Of a DNA stretch of 13,971 nt, positions 6,439 through 12,880 are shown piece by piece. Source of the DNA: DATKIY01 sp035543875 (GTDB taxonomy: Bacteria; Actinomycetota; Actinomycetes; JAHEKZ01); the NCBI GenBank assembly GCA_035543875.1, contig DATKIY010000285.1:1-13971 (forward strand), read 5' to 3'. The notes beneath the pieces were generated by a model. The model was given only the letters and a program-made list of their open reading frames with translations, made no database searches and was not told the origin of the DNA. How positions within the stretch are numbered: the first letter of the stretch is position 1; every line of letters starts with the position of its first letter. The position numbers and the translations under genes were made by a program.

Positions 6439-9400
6439 TGACGACCTCCAACGACTCACGCTCGATGGCCGCTCGGTACTGCCGCGGCACCAACGCGGTG
6501 AATCGAGAACGCGTGGACTCCCAGTCGACCAACAGCCGGGCGGCGAGGGGTGAGGACGTGTCAACCGCGTATCGGTATAGGAGCTCGGCCAGCCACTGCG
6601 CATCGTTGTTGGAGAGCTTGTCGTGTTCGAGTCCGTCGTTGTTGACCAACGACGGATCAAGATCCAGCACGAAAGCGATCCCACCACTCATCCCGGCTGC
6701 AAAGTTGCGTCCCGTCGCTCCGAGAATGACCGCGCGACCGCCGGTCATGTACTCGCACGCGTGGTCTCCTACTCCTTCGACCACGGCGGTAGCCCCAGAG
6801 TTACGGACGCAGAAACGTTCACCAACCAACCCTCGGATGAAGGACTCACCACTCGTGGCCCCATACAGCAGGACATTGCCAGCCACGACGTTTAGCTCGG
6901 CAGCAAACTGCGAGTCGGACGACGGCTGGACGATGATGCGTCCACCGGACAGTCCCTTGCCGACGTAGTCATTGGCATCGCCAAACAGCCGAAGCGTCAC
7001 GCCCTTGGGTAGGAACGCTCCGAGCGACTGACCAGCGCTTCCAGTAAGCGTGATGTCGACTGTGTCATCGGCGAGTGGGTTAGTTGCTCGCCGTCGAGTC
7101 ACCTCTGCCCCGAGCATCGCCCCCACGGATCGATCGGTGTTGCGCACGGGGGCTGACAGCTGAACGCTGACACCAGTTGTGATCGCATCCATCGCTGCCG
7201 GGATCAGTGCGTTGTCCAGCTGCTTGGCTAGCCCGTGCTCCTGCTGGGTTGTCGCCCGCCTTGAAGCGCTCTGATTCTGCGGCGGCGGAGGAACATGTAG
7301 GAGCGACTCGAGCTTTAGCCCGCATGCTTTCCAATGTGTGACTGCCCGGTCCACGTCGAGGCATTCAACCTGTCCAATCGCTTCGTCCAAGGTGCGGAAG
7401 CCAAGGCTGGCAAGAAGCTGCCTCACCTCGGTGGCGACAAACTCGAAGAACGTGGCGACAAACTCCGGTTGACCGGCGAAGCGTTGTCGTAGGACGGGAT
7501 CCTGCGTTGCGATACCCACTGGACAGGTGTCTAGGTGACACACCCGCATCATGACGCAACCCATAACAACCAGCGGAGCGGAAGCAAAGCCGAACTCCTC
7601 CGCACCTAACAGGGCGGCAATCATCACATCGCGCCCTGTACGTAGCTGCCCGTCAACCTGTACAACGATCCGATCGCGCAGTCCGTTCATCAGCAGCGTC
7701 TGTTGAGTCTCAGCGAGGCCGATCTCCCAAGGAGTTCCTGCATGTTTAAGGCTGGTCAGCGGCGCCGCACCCGTGCCGCCGTCGTGACCTGAGATCAGCA
7801 CGACGTCGGCATGTGCCTTGGCGACACCGGCTGCGACGGTGCCGACCCCGACCTCGGACACCAATTTCACGTGGACTCGTGCGCTTGTGTTCGCACACTT
7901 CAGGTCGTGGATCAGCTGGGCGAGGTCTTCGATGGAGTAGATGTCATGATGCGGCGGGGGTGAGATCAAGCCGACACCGGCGGTGGCGTGTCGTGTCTTG
8001 GCGATCCACGGGTACACCTTGGAACCGGGCAGCTGGCCACCCTCGCCGGGCTTTGCACCTTGCGCCATCTTGATTTGCAGGTCCGTCGCAGTGACGAGGT
8101 ACTCGGAGGTCACCCCGAAGCGTCCACTCGCAATCTGCTTGATGGCCGAACGCCGCGCGTCGTCCCGCAGTCGGTCAACGTCTTCCCCGCCTTCGCCACT
8201 GTTCGAGCGGGCTCCGATCCCATTCATGGCGATAGCAAGCGTTTCGTGTGCCTCTTGTGAGATCGACCCGTAGGACATGGCGCCGGTTGAGAATCGCTTC
8301 ATGATCTCGGAGACGGGCTCAACCTCGTCGAGTGGAACGGGTGGTCGGTGGTCGGGGCGCCACTGGAGAAGCCCGCGCAACGTCAACCGACGTTCGCTCT
8401 GCTCATTGACGCGTGCGCTGTAGCTTTCGAAGATGTCGAACCGTTTTTCGCGGGTGGCGTGCTGAAGCCGAAAGACTGTCTCCGGATCGAACAGGTGGAT
8501 CTCGCCATCGCGTCGCCACTGGTACTCGCCACCTTCGTCGAGCCTGCGGTGAGACGGTGACAAGCCAGCCGCTGGATAGGCAACCGCGTGGCGTTGGGCG
8601 ACCTCACTTGCGATGACTTCTAGCTCGACGCCCCCCAGCCGAGTGGCCGTTCCCGTGAACCAACGATTCACCAAGGTTTGGCTCAGCCCGACTGCTTCGA
8701 ACAACTGCGCACCTCGGTACGAGGCCACAGTCGATACGCCCATCTTCGACATGACTTTCAAGACACCCTTGCCTAAGGCTTGAACGAGGTTGTTGACCGC
8801 CTGTTCCGGTGTCAGGTCGCGTACGGCGCGTTCCCGCACGAGGTCTTCAGCCGTCTCCATCGCGAGGTAGGGGTTGACTGCTGCAGCGCCGTAGCCAATC
8901 AGGCATGCAACGTGGTGAACCTCTCTCACGTCGCCCGCTTCAACCAGTAGCGAGACGGCGGCTCGCATTCCTGATCGAACCAGATGGTGGTGCACTGCGG
9001 CTGTCGCGAGCAAGGAAGGAATCGGTGCGAGCTCGGCGTTGGAGTCACGATCGCTCAGCACGACAAACCGGATGCCTCGCTCGATCAACCGAGTAACTTC
9101 GTCGCAGATGTTCTCTAGTCGCTCGGTGAGCGTTGCCTCACCGCCCGCGACGCGATAGAGCGTCTTCACCCGGTCGGCCGCAAAACCCGGAAGGTCGCCG
9201 TCGTGGTTGATGTGAAGCAGTTTGGCTAGGTCGTCATTGTTGATGACTGGAAAGGGGACGCTGATTTGGCGACATGAGGCAGGGGTAGGCGACATCAAGT
9301 CATGTTCGGGCCCCACAAACGTCGCGAGCGAGGTCACCAGTTCTTCGCGAATCGCGTCGAGCGGCGGGTTGGTCACCTGGGCGAACTGTTGGGTGAAGTA

Positions 9401-10891
9401 GTCGAACAGCAACCGCGGACGTTGCGATAGAACTGCAATTGGGGTGTCAGTGCCCATGGACCCCAGCGCTTCGGCGCCTTCGCTGGCCATCGGCGCTATC
9501 AGCAGTCGGAGCTCTTCTTCGGTGTAGCCAAACGTCTGTTGCCGACGAAGCACGCTTTCGTGCGAGTGAATGACGTGTGTTCGGTCGGGGAGATCAGTCA
9601 GCTCGATGACTCCCGCGTGGAGCCAATCGCTGTAAGGCGTTGCCTCGGCGAGTTGTGCCTTGATCTCGTCATCGTCAATCAAGCGACCTTCGGCGGTGTC
9701 CACGAGCAGCATGCGACCAGGTTGCAGTCGACCTTTGCTGACCACTTTGCTTGGGTCAATGTCGAGCACGCCGACTTCGCTAGCGAAAACGACTCGGTCA
9801 TCGTCAGTAACCCAGTAGCGTCCCGGCCGCAGTCCGTTGCGGTCTAGCACTGCACCGACCAGCGAACCGTCGGTAAAACAAACACTTGCTGGGCCATCCC
9901 ACGGCTCCATCAGTGTTGCGTGATAGCGGTAGAAGTCGCGCCGTTGGCTCGGCATTGCAGCGTGGTGTTCCCATGCCTCAGGAATCATCATCAGCATGGC
10001 GTGCGGCAGTGACCGGCCGCCCAGGTGCAGTAGCTCAAGAACCTCGTCGAAGGTCGCAGAGTCACTTGCTCCTGGTGTGCAAATGGGGAGCAAGCGTTGG
10101 ACGTCGCCACCAATGGCTCCGCTGGACAGCTCGGACTCTCGTGCCCGCATCCAGTTGCGGTTACCTCGAACAGTATTGATTTCGCCGTTGTGGGCCACGA
10201 GTCGGTAGGGGTGAGCGAGTGACCACGACGGGAACGTGTTCGTTGAGAAGCGGGAATGCACCACCGCGATCGGGCTTGCGAGGCGGTGATCCGACAGGTC
10301 CGGATAGAAGGGCTCCAGCTGGCTCGCCGTGAGCATTCCCTTGTAGACGATGGTGCGCGACGAAAGCGAGGGGAAGTAGACGTCGGTTGCGTGTTCGAGC
10401 TGCTTTCGGAAGGCGAAGCACCGGCGGTCGAGCGCAAGACCGCTGAGCCCGTCGGCGGTTGCTAGGAACAGCTGGCGCATGAGCGGTCGAGATCTTGCTG
10501 CCTCTGCGCCGAGCAGCTCAGGTGATACCGGCACGTCCCGCCAGCCCAGGACGTCAAGACCTTCCGCCTCGGCTATTGCCGGCACTGCCCCTGCGAATCG
10601 CTCGGCGTCTTGGGCAGTTGCGGCGAATGCGGCACCCACTGCGTATGCACCCGGGCTGGGCAGATCGAACGGCGTCACTTCGTGGAAGAATGCATCAGGT
10701 ACTCGCAGCACAATGCCTGCGCCGTCACCGGTGTAGGGGTCCGCACCGGAGGCACCGCGATGCTCGAGATTGCGAAGCGCGGTGAGCGCGTCAGCAACCA
10801 CACTGTGACTTGCTTGTCCGGAGAGCGTCGCGATGAAAGCGACGCCGCACGCGTCATGTTCGTAGTTGGGGTCGTACAGGCCTTCGTTCAC
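6431..10891 (-). CDS. gltB: Glutamate synthase large subunit GltB
   Basis: A 1486-residue protein, full length for bacterial GltB. The N-terminus EHDACGVAF places Cys15 as the nucleophile of a class-II glutamine amidotransferase, so a 14-residue propeptide must be removed. Domains follow in the usual order: amidotransferase (~15-420), central domain (~450-740), FMN-binding synthase domain (~840-1190; STGAMSYGSIS, then KPGEGGQLPG) and the GXGXG beta-helix (~1270-1415). The [3Fe-4S] cluster motif is C1112-x5-C1118-HLDT-C1123 followed by PVGIATQDP. Ammonia freed from glutamine travels inside the protein to 2-oxoglutarate. The start is GTG at 10891, with GGGAG 6 nt upstream (10898-10902); little useful frame exists before it. 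gltD follows with an 8-nt overlap. No frameshift or missing key residue was seen. Confidence 0.97.
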   Translation of the reverse strand: MNEGLYDPNYEHDACGVAFIATLSGQASHSVVADALTALRNLEHRGASGADPYTGDGAGIVLRVPDAFFHEVTPFDLPSPGAYAVGAAFAATAQDAERFAGAVPAIAEAEGLDVLGWRDVPVSPELLGAEAARSRPLMRQLFLATADGLSGLALDRRCFAFRKQLEHATDVYFPSLSSRTIVYKGMLTASQLEPFYPDLSDHRLASPIAVVHSRFSTNTFPSWSLAHPYRLVAHNGEINTVRGNRNWMRARESELSSGAIGGDVQRLLPICTPGASDSATFDEVLELLHLGGRSLPHAMLMMIPEAWEHHAAMPSQRRDFYRYHATLMEPWDGPASVCFTDGSLVGAVLDRNGLRPGRYWVTDDDRVVFASEVGVLDIDPSKVVSKGRLQPGRMLLVDTAEGRLIDDDEIKAQLAEATPYSDWLHAGVIELTDLPDRTHVIHSHESVLRRQQTFGYTEEELRLLIAPMASEGAEALGSMGTDTPIAVLSQRPRLLFDYFTQQFAQVTNPPLDAIREELVTSLATFVGPEHDLMSPTPASCRQISVPFPVINNDDLAKLLHINHDGDLPGFAADRVKTLYRVAGGEATLTERLENICDEVTRLIERGIRFVVLSDRDSNAELAPIPSLLATAAVHHHLVRSGMRAAVSLLVEAGDVREVHHVACLIGYGAAAVNPYLAMETAEDLVRERAVRDLTPEQAVNNLVQALGKGVLKVMSKMGVSTVASYRGAQLFEAVGLSQTLVNRWFTGTATRLGGVELEVIASEVAQRHAVAYPAAGLSPSHRRLDEGGEYQWRRDGEIHLFDPETVFRLQHATREKRFDIFESYSARVNEQSERRLTLRGLLQWRPDHRPPVPLDEVEPVSEIMKRFSTGAMSYGSISQEAHETLAIAMNGIGARSNSGEGGEDVDRLRDDARRSAIKQIASGRFGVTSEYLVTATDLQIKMAQGAKPGEGGQLPGSKVYPWIAKTRHATAGVGLISPPPHHDIYSIEDLAQLIHDLKCANTSARVHVKLVSEVGVGTVAAGVAKAHADVVLISGHDGGTGAAPLTSLKHAGTPWEIGLAETQQTLLMNGLRDRIVVQVDGQLRTGRDVMIAALLGAEEFGFASAPLVVMGCVMMRVCHLDTCPVGIATQDPVLRQRFAGQPEFVATFFEFVATEVRQLLASLGFRTLDEAIGQVECLDVDRAVTHWKACGLKLESLLHVPPPPQNQSASRRATTQQEHGLAKQLDNALIPAAMDAITTGVSVQLSAPVRNTDRSVGAMLGAEVTRRRATNPLADDTVDITLTGSAGQSLGAFLPKGVTLRLFGDANDYVGKGLSGGRIIVQPSSDSQFAAELNVVAGNVLLYGATSGESFIRGLVGERFCVRNSGATAVVEGVGDHACEYMTGGRAVILGATGRNFAAGMSGGIAFVLDLDPSLVNNDGLEHDKLSNNDAQWLAELLYRYAVDTSSPLAARLLVDWESTRSRFTALVPRQYRAAIERESLEVVNA

Positions 10892-10931
10892 AAGCCGCTC
10901 CCGTCATCCGCCAGGCGGGGGTGGAAGCGCG

Positions 10932-10961
10932 AACGTAGCCATCGATGGGGCTGATAGTCGA
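10932..10961 (-). promoter_or_regulatory. gltB: Possible gltBD promoter (TCGACT-N18-TACGTT)
   Basis: On the minus strand a -35-like TCGACT (10961-10956) is followed 18 nt later by a -10-like TACGTT (10937-10932, TANNNT). Transcription would start near 10925, giving a leader of about 34 nt with the GGGAG ribosome site. The -35 match is only partial. The GAAAC/GTTTC block lies just upstream, where an activator would bind. Confidence 0.35.
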
Positions 10962-10965
10962 TGGC

Positions 10966-11051
10966 GTTTCAGGAATTTCGAAACAAATTTACGTCCCCGA
11001 AACCTGCGCATTTCGTGTTCGTCCCGCGCAGATACCGATGGAATTCGTTTC
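10966..11051. promoter_or_regulatory. Cluster of GAAAC/GTTTC half-sites upstream of gltB
   Basis: GTTTC at 10966-10970 and GAAAC at 10980-10984 form an inverted pair with a 9-nt spacer; further copies are GAAAC at 10999-11003 and GTTTC at 11047-11051. CGAAAC recurs as a direct repeat 19 nt apart (10979 and 10998). GAAAC is a known half-site element of the actinobacterial nitrogen regulator GlnR, though the partner half-site and spacing do not match a textbook GlnR box. Regulation of gltBD by nitrogen status is therefore only a suggestion. Confidence 0.3.
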
Positions 11052-11151
11052 CCGTGTTTGGTTGGGCAAACAATCTCGTCGACGCGCTCGTGGCATCTGC
11101 TTCGATCTCGACAGCGAAAAACCGAATGGGTCGTCTCGCAATGTGGGCGAG

Positions 11152-12006
11152 CTATCGCCGACGTCTGCCCGTCAGCACGCCTACGGCTATGCCAGCAGCG
11201 GCACCCGTGACCACTGCGGTTGGTACCCCGATTTTGGCTGCTTTGCGGCCCGTTCGGTAGTCGTAGATGTTCCACCCCAGCGCGCGTGCGTGACGCCGAA
11301 GCCGGGCGTCGGGATTTACCGCAACCGGTTGTCCAACGAGAGTCAGCATCGGAATGTCGTTCGCTGAGTCGGAGTAGGCGGCACACAAGGCGAGGTCGAG
11401 TCCCTCGCGCTCGGCGAGGGCCCGAACTGCCTCCGCTTTAGCTGGCCCGTGCAGCGGCGCGCCGACGAGTCGCCCGGTGTAGATGCCGTCGACTACCTCT
11501 GACACGGTGCCGAGTGCTCCAGTCAGTCCGAGCTTCCTGGCAATGACGCTGGCCACCTCAATGGGTGCCGCCGAAACGAGCCACACCCGCTGCCCGGAGG
11601 CCAGATGTTGCTCGGCCAATGCGAGGGTTCCCGAGTAGAGCTTGCCTTCGATTCTTTCGTCGAAAATCTCGTCGGTGAGTTGACCGAGTTCGTCGATCGA
11701 ATGGCCGGCAACAAAAGACAGCGCCGCGTCTATTGCCGACGCCATGTCGTCTAGGTCTTCATTCCCTGCTACCCGAAACTTTGCCTGTTTCCATGCGAAC
11801 GAGGCGACGTCGGACGCCGTAAAGAACTTACGTTTGGCAAGACCCCTCGCGAGGTGAAAGAGCGATGCCCCGCGAACCACTGTGTTGTCTATGTCGAAGA
11901 AGGCCGCTGCGCGCAGGTCTGTCGCAGGTTCTGCTGTTTGCGACGGGGCAACTGCTGCTGCGGCCTCACCGGCGACGACAGCTGGCGCCGACCCGTTGCT
12001 TGTCAT
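11152..12006 (-). CDS. HAD-IB family phosphatase-like hydrolase (SerB1/Rv0505c-like)
   Basis: A 284-residue HAD-superfamily IB protein. Motif I is FFDIDNT (nucleophile Asp38, Asp40), motif II is the Ser of VSAAP (Ser145), the motif III Lys is in HGPAK (Lys190) and motif IV is YSDSANDIPM (Asp213, Asp217), so the catalytic set is complete. These enzymes dephosphorylate small molecules; related proteins are annotated as phosphoserine phosphatase (SerB1, Rv0505c) but the true substrate is often not serine phosphate, and HAD-IB domains also occur fused to PlsC acyltransferases. Residues 1-30 are an Ala-rich low-complexity leader. Residues ~260-279 form a hydrophobic segment followed by RRRR, suggesting a C-terminal membrane anchor. 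The ATG at 12006 has no good ribosome site, but a TANNNT box is placed for leaderless transcription. Family sure, substrate unknown. Confidence 0.88.
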   Translation of the reverse strand: MTSNGSAPAVVAGEAAAAVAPSQTAEPATDLRAAAFFDIDNTVVRGASLFHLARGLAKRKFFTASDVASFAWKQAKFRVAGNEDLDDMASAIDAALSFVAGHSIDELGQLTDEIFDERIEGKLYSGTLALAEQHLASGQRVWLVSAAPIEVASVIARKLGLTGALGTVSEVVDGIYTGRLVGAPLHGPAKAEAVRALAEREGLDLALCAAYSDSANDIPMLTLVGQPVAVNPDARLRRHARALGWNIYDYRTGRKAAKIGVPTAVVTGAAAGIAVGVLTGRRRR

Positions 12007-12012
12007 TGCCTA

Positions 12013-12018
12013 AGACTA
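12013..12018 (-). promoter_or_regulatory. Possible -10 box for leaderless HAD-IB mRNA (TAGTCT)
   Basis: TAGTCT (TANNNT) occupies exactly positions -12 to -7 relative to the A of the ATG, the spacing expected when transcription begins at the start codon. The gene lacks a ribosome site, and leaderless mRNAs are common in actinobacteria. No clear -35 box is seen. Confidence 0.45.
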
Positions 12019-12040
12019 AGTCGCGCGACAACTGTCTTGA

Positions 12041-12056
12041 TCAGTGCGTCCACTGA
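12041..12056. repeat. Inverted repeat TCAGTG-CGTC-CACTGA upstream of the HAD-IB gene
   Basis: Perfect 6-bp arms with a 4-nt loop lie in the 80-bp gap between the CAP-protein stop and the HAD-IB start. It could be a short hairpin ending the CAP transcript (there is no T-run) or a regulatory site about 23 bp upstream of the TAGTCT box. A weaker 5-bp repeat (TTGAC/GTCAA, 12064-12080) lies next to it. Confidence 0.3.
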
Positions 12057-12086
12057 GCAATCGTTGACGAGATGAGTCAAGCGCCG

Positions 12087-12779
12087 CTAAGCGACAGTGC
12101 GCATCACGGTTGAGTAGTGAAGTGCCGCGATCAGTGGGTCCTTCGACCCGCCGTGCTTGCCGTGACCAGAGACCTTCTTGCGTGCAATCTGGATCTTCGA
12201 GCGAAGGATCTGGGTAGGTGTTGGTGCGGCAACCACGGTTGCGCTCGGCGTCCCACTTGTGGTCGCGGCAGTAGAAGTGTTCGAGGACGACCCAGCTGAA
12301 GGAGCCGCTGGAGAAGTTGCGCCGGCGGGGAGTCGAAAGACCTCCGAGACCCACAGCGTTCCGTCCTTGTCGACGGCGGTGCCGACACCCATCTGCGTGT
12401 AACCGGAGTCGAGAATTGCTGCTCGGTGCTCAGAGCTGTTCATTAGTGCCTGCTGGATGCTCGACCAGTCGGGACCACAGCCGATGTTTTCCCCTAGCTC
12501 CTGCCAGTTCGAAACCGAGCCACCAAGGTCTGGGTTGTGCTCCAACTGTCCCGATGCGGCCATCCGCTCGGCTTGTGCGCGCGCGGCGTACGCCAGGTCT
12601 CCGGCGTAGGCGTAGGCAGGAAGCCCAGCCGACGAACGGGCAGAGTTCGCGGCGCTGAAGAAGTCGCCTTCGTTGGGTCCGGCCAATGCGCGTCCGGGAG
12701 TTGCCGCTACCAAACCCGCGGTGGCGACAAGGCAGACCAGCAAGGCGACCAATGGCCGAATAGATAGACGGCGCAACAC
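12087..12779 (-). CDS. Secreted CAP/SCP-domain protein
   Basis: A 230-residue exported protein. Residues 1-33 are a signal peptide: MLRRLSIRPL, a hydrophobic core (VALLVCLVATAGLV) and a likely cut after ALA (33/34). Residues ~38-150 are a CAP domain with the usual His/Glu set: LEHN (His81), ELGENIG (Glu94/Glu97), SEHRA (His118) and WVSEVF (Glu146). Then come a Ser/Thr/Ala/Pro linker (~151-188) and a basic tail (~190-230) containing RKKVSGHGKHGGSK that might bind wall polymers or nucleic acid. Bacterial CAP proteins are mostly of unknown function. The frame is open to an ATG at 12920, but GGAGGAG lies 6 nt before the GTG at 12779 and the signal peptide begins there, so the shorter form was chosen. 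It diverges from the acyl-CoA synthetase gene. Confidence 0.88.
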   Translation of the reverse strand: MLRRLSIRPLVALLVCLVATAGLVAATPGRALAGPNEGDFFSAANSARSSAGLPAYAYAGDLAYAARAQAERMAASGQLEHNPDLGGSVSNWQELGENIGCGPDWSSIQQALMNSSEHRAAILDSGYTQMGVGTAVDKDGTLWVSEVFRLPAGATSPAAPSAGSSSNTSTAATTSGTPSATVVAAPTPTQILRSKIQIARKKVSGHGKHGGSKDPLIAALHYSTVMRTVA

Positions 12780-12844
12780 GGTGTACTCCTCCGGCGAACG
12801 GGCAGTTCGGCTCTCCCTTCCGGTCTCGGGGCCGTTCGGAGGGT

Positions 12845-12861
12845 GGTGAACCCGGTTCACC
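12845..12861. promoter_or_regulatory. 17-nt perfect palindrome GGTGAACC-C-GGTTCACC
   Basis: Arms of 8 bp around one central C, in the divergent spacer between the CAP gene and the acyl-CoA synthetase gene. It is too tight to be an RNA hairpin with a normal loop, so it is more likely a protein-binding operator of a dimeric regulator. The partner protein is unknown. Confidence 0.5.
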
Positions 12862-12880
12862 CATTTGGAGTAGTGCTCGG

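Larger units (their letters stand above)
10892..11151. other. Spacer upstream of gltB, likely regulatory region
   Basis: These 260 bp lie between the HAD-IB gene and gltB, both on the minus strand, and hold no credible gene; ORFs crossing it are shadows. The stretch 10964-11055 is visibly more AT-rich than its surroundings and carries repeated GAAAC/GTTTC blocks. A possible promoter lies between that block and gltB. No clear terminator is seen after the HAD-IB stop, so some read-through into gltB is possible. Confidence 0.5.

Noticed and set aside
6439..6687. Longer GltD reading from 6687
   Set aside because: The added part is out-of-frame gltB coding sequence; the ATG at 6438 has a strong ribosome site and the family N-terminus.
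11147..11160. Hairpin GGCGA/TCGCC at the HAD-IB stop codon as a terminator
   Set aside because: The stem is only 5 bp, includes the stop codon and has no following T-run.
12795..12809. SOS-box-like CGAAC-N5-GTTCG
   Set aside because: Actinobacterial LexA boxes have 4 nt between these arms; here there are 5, and neither neighbour is a DNA-repair gene.
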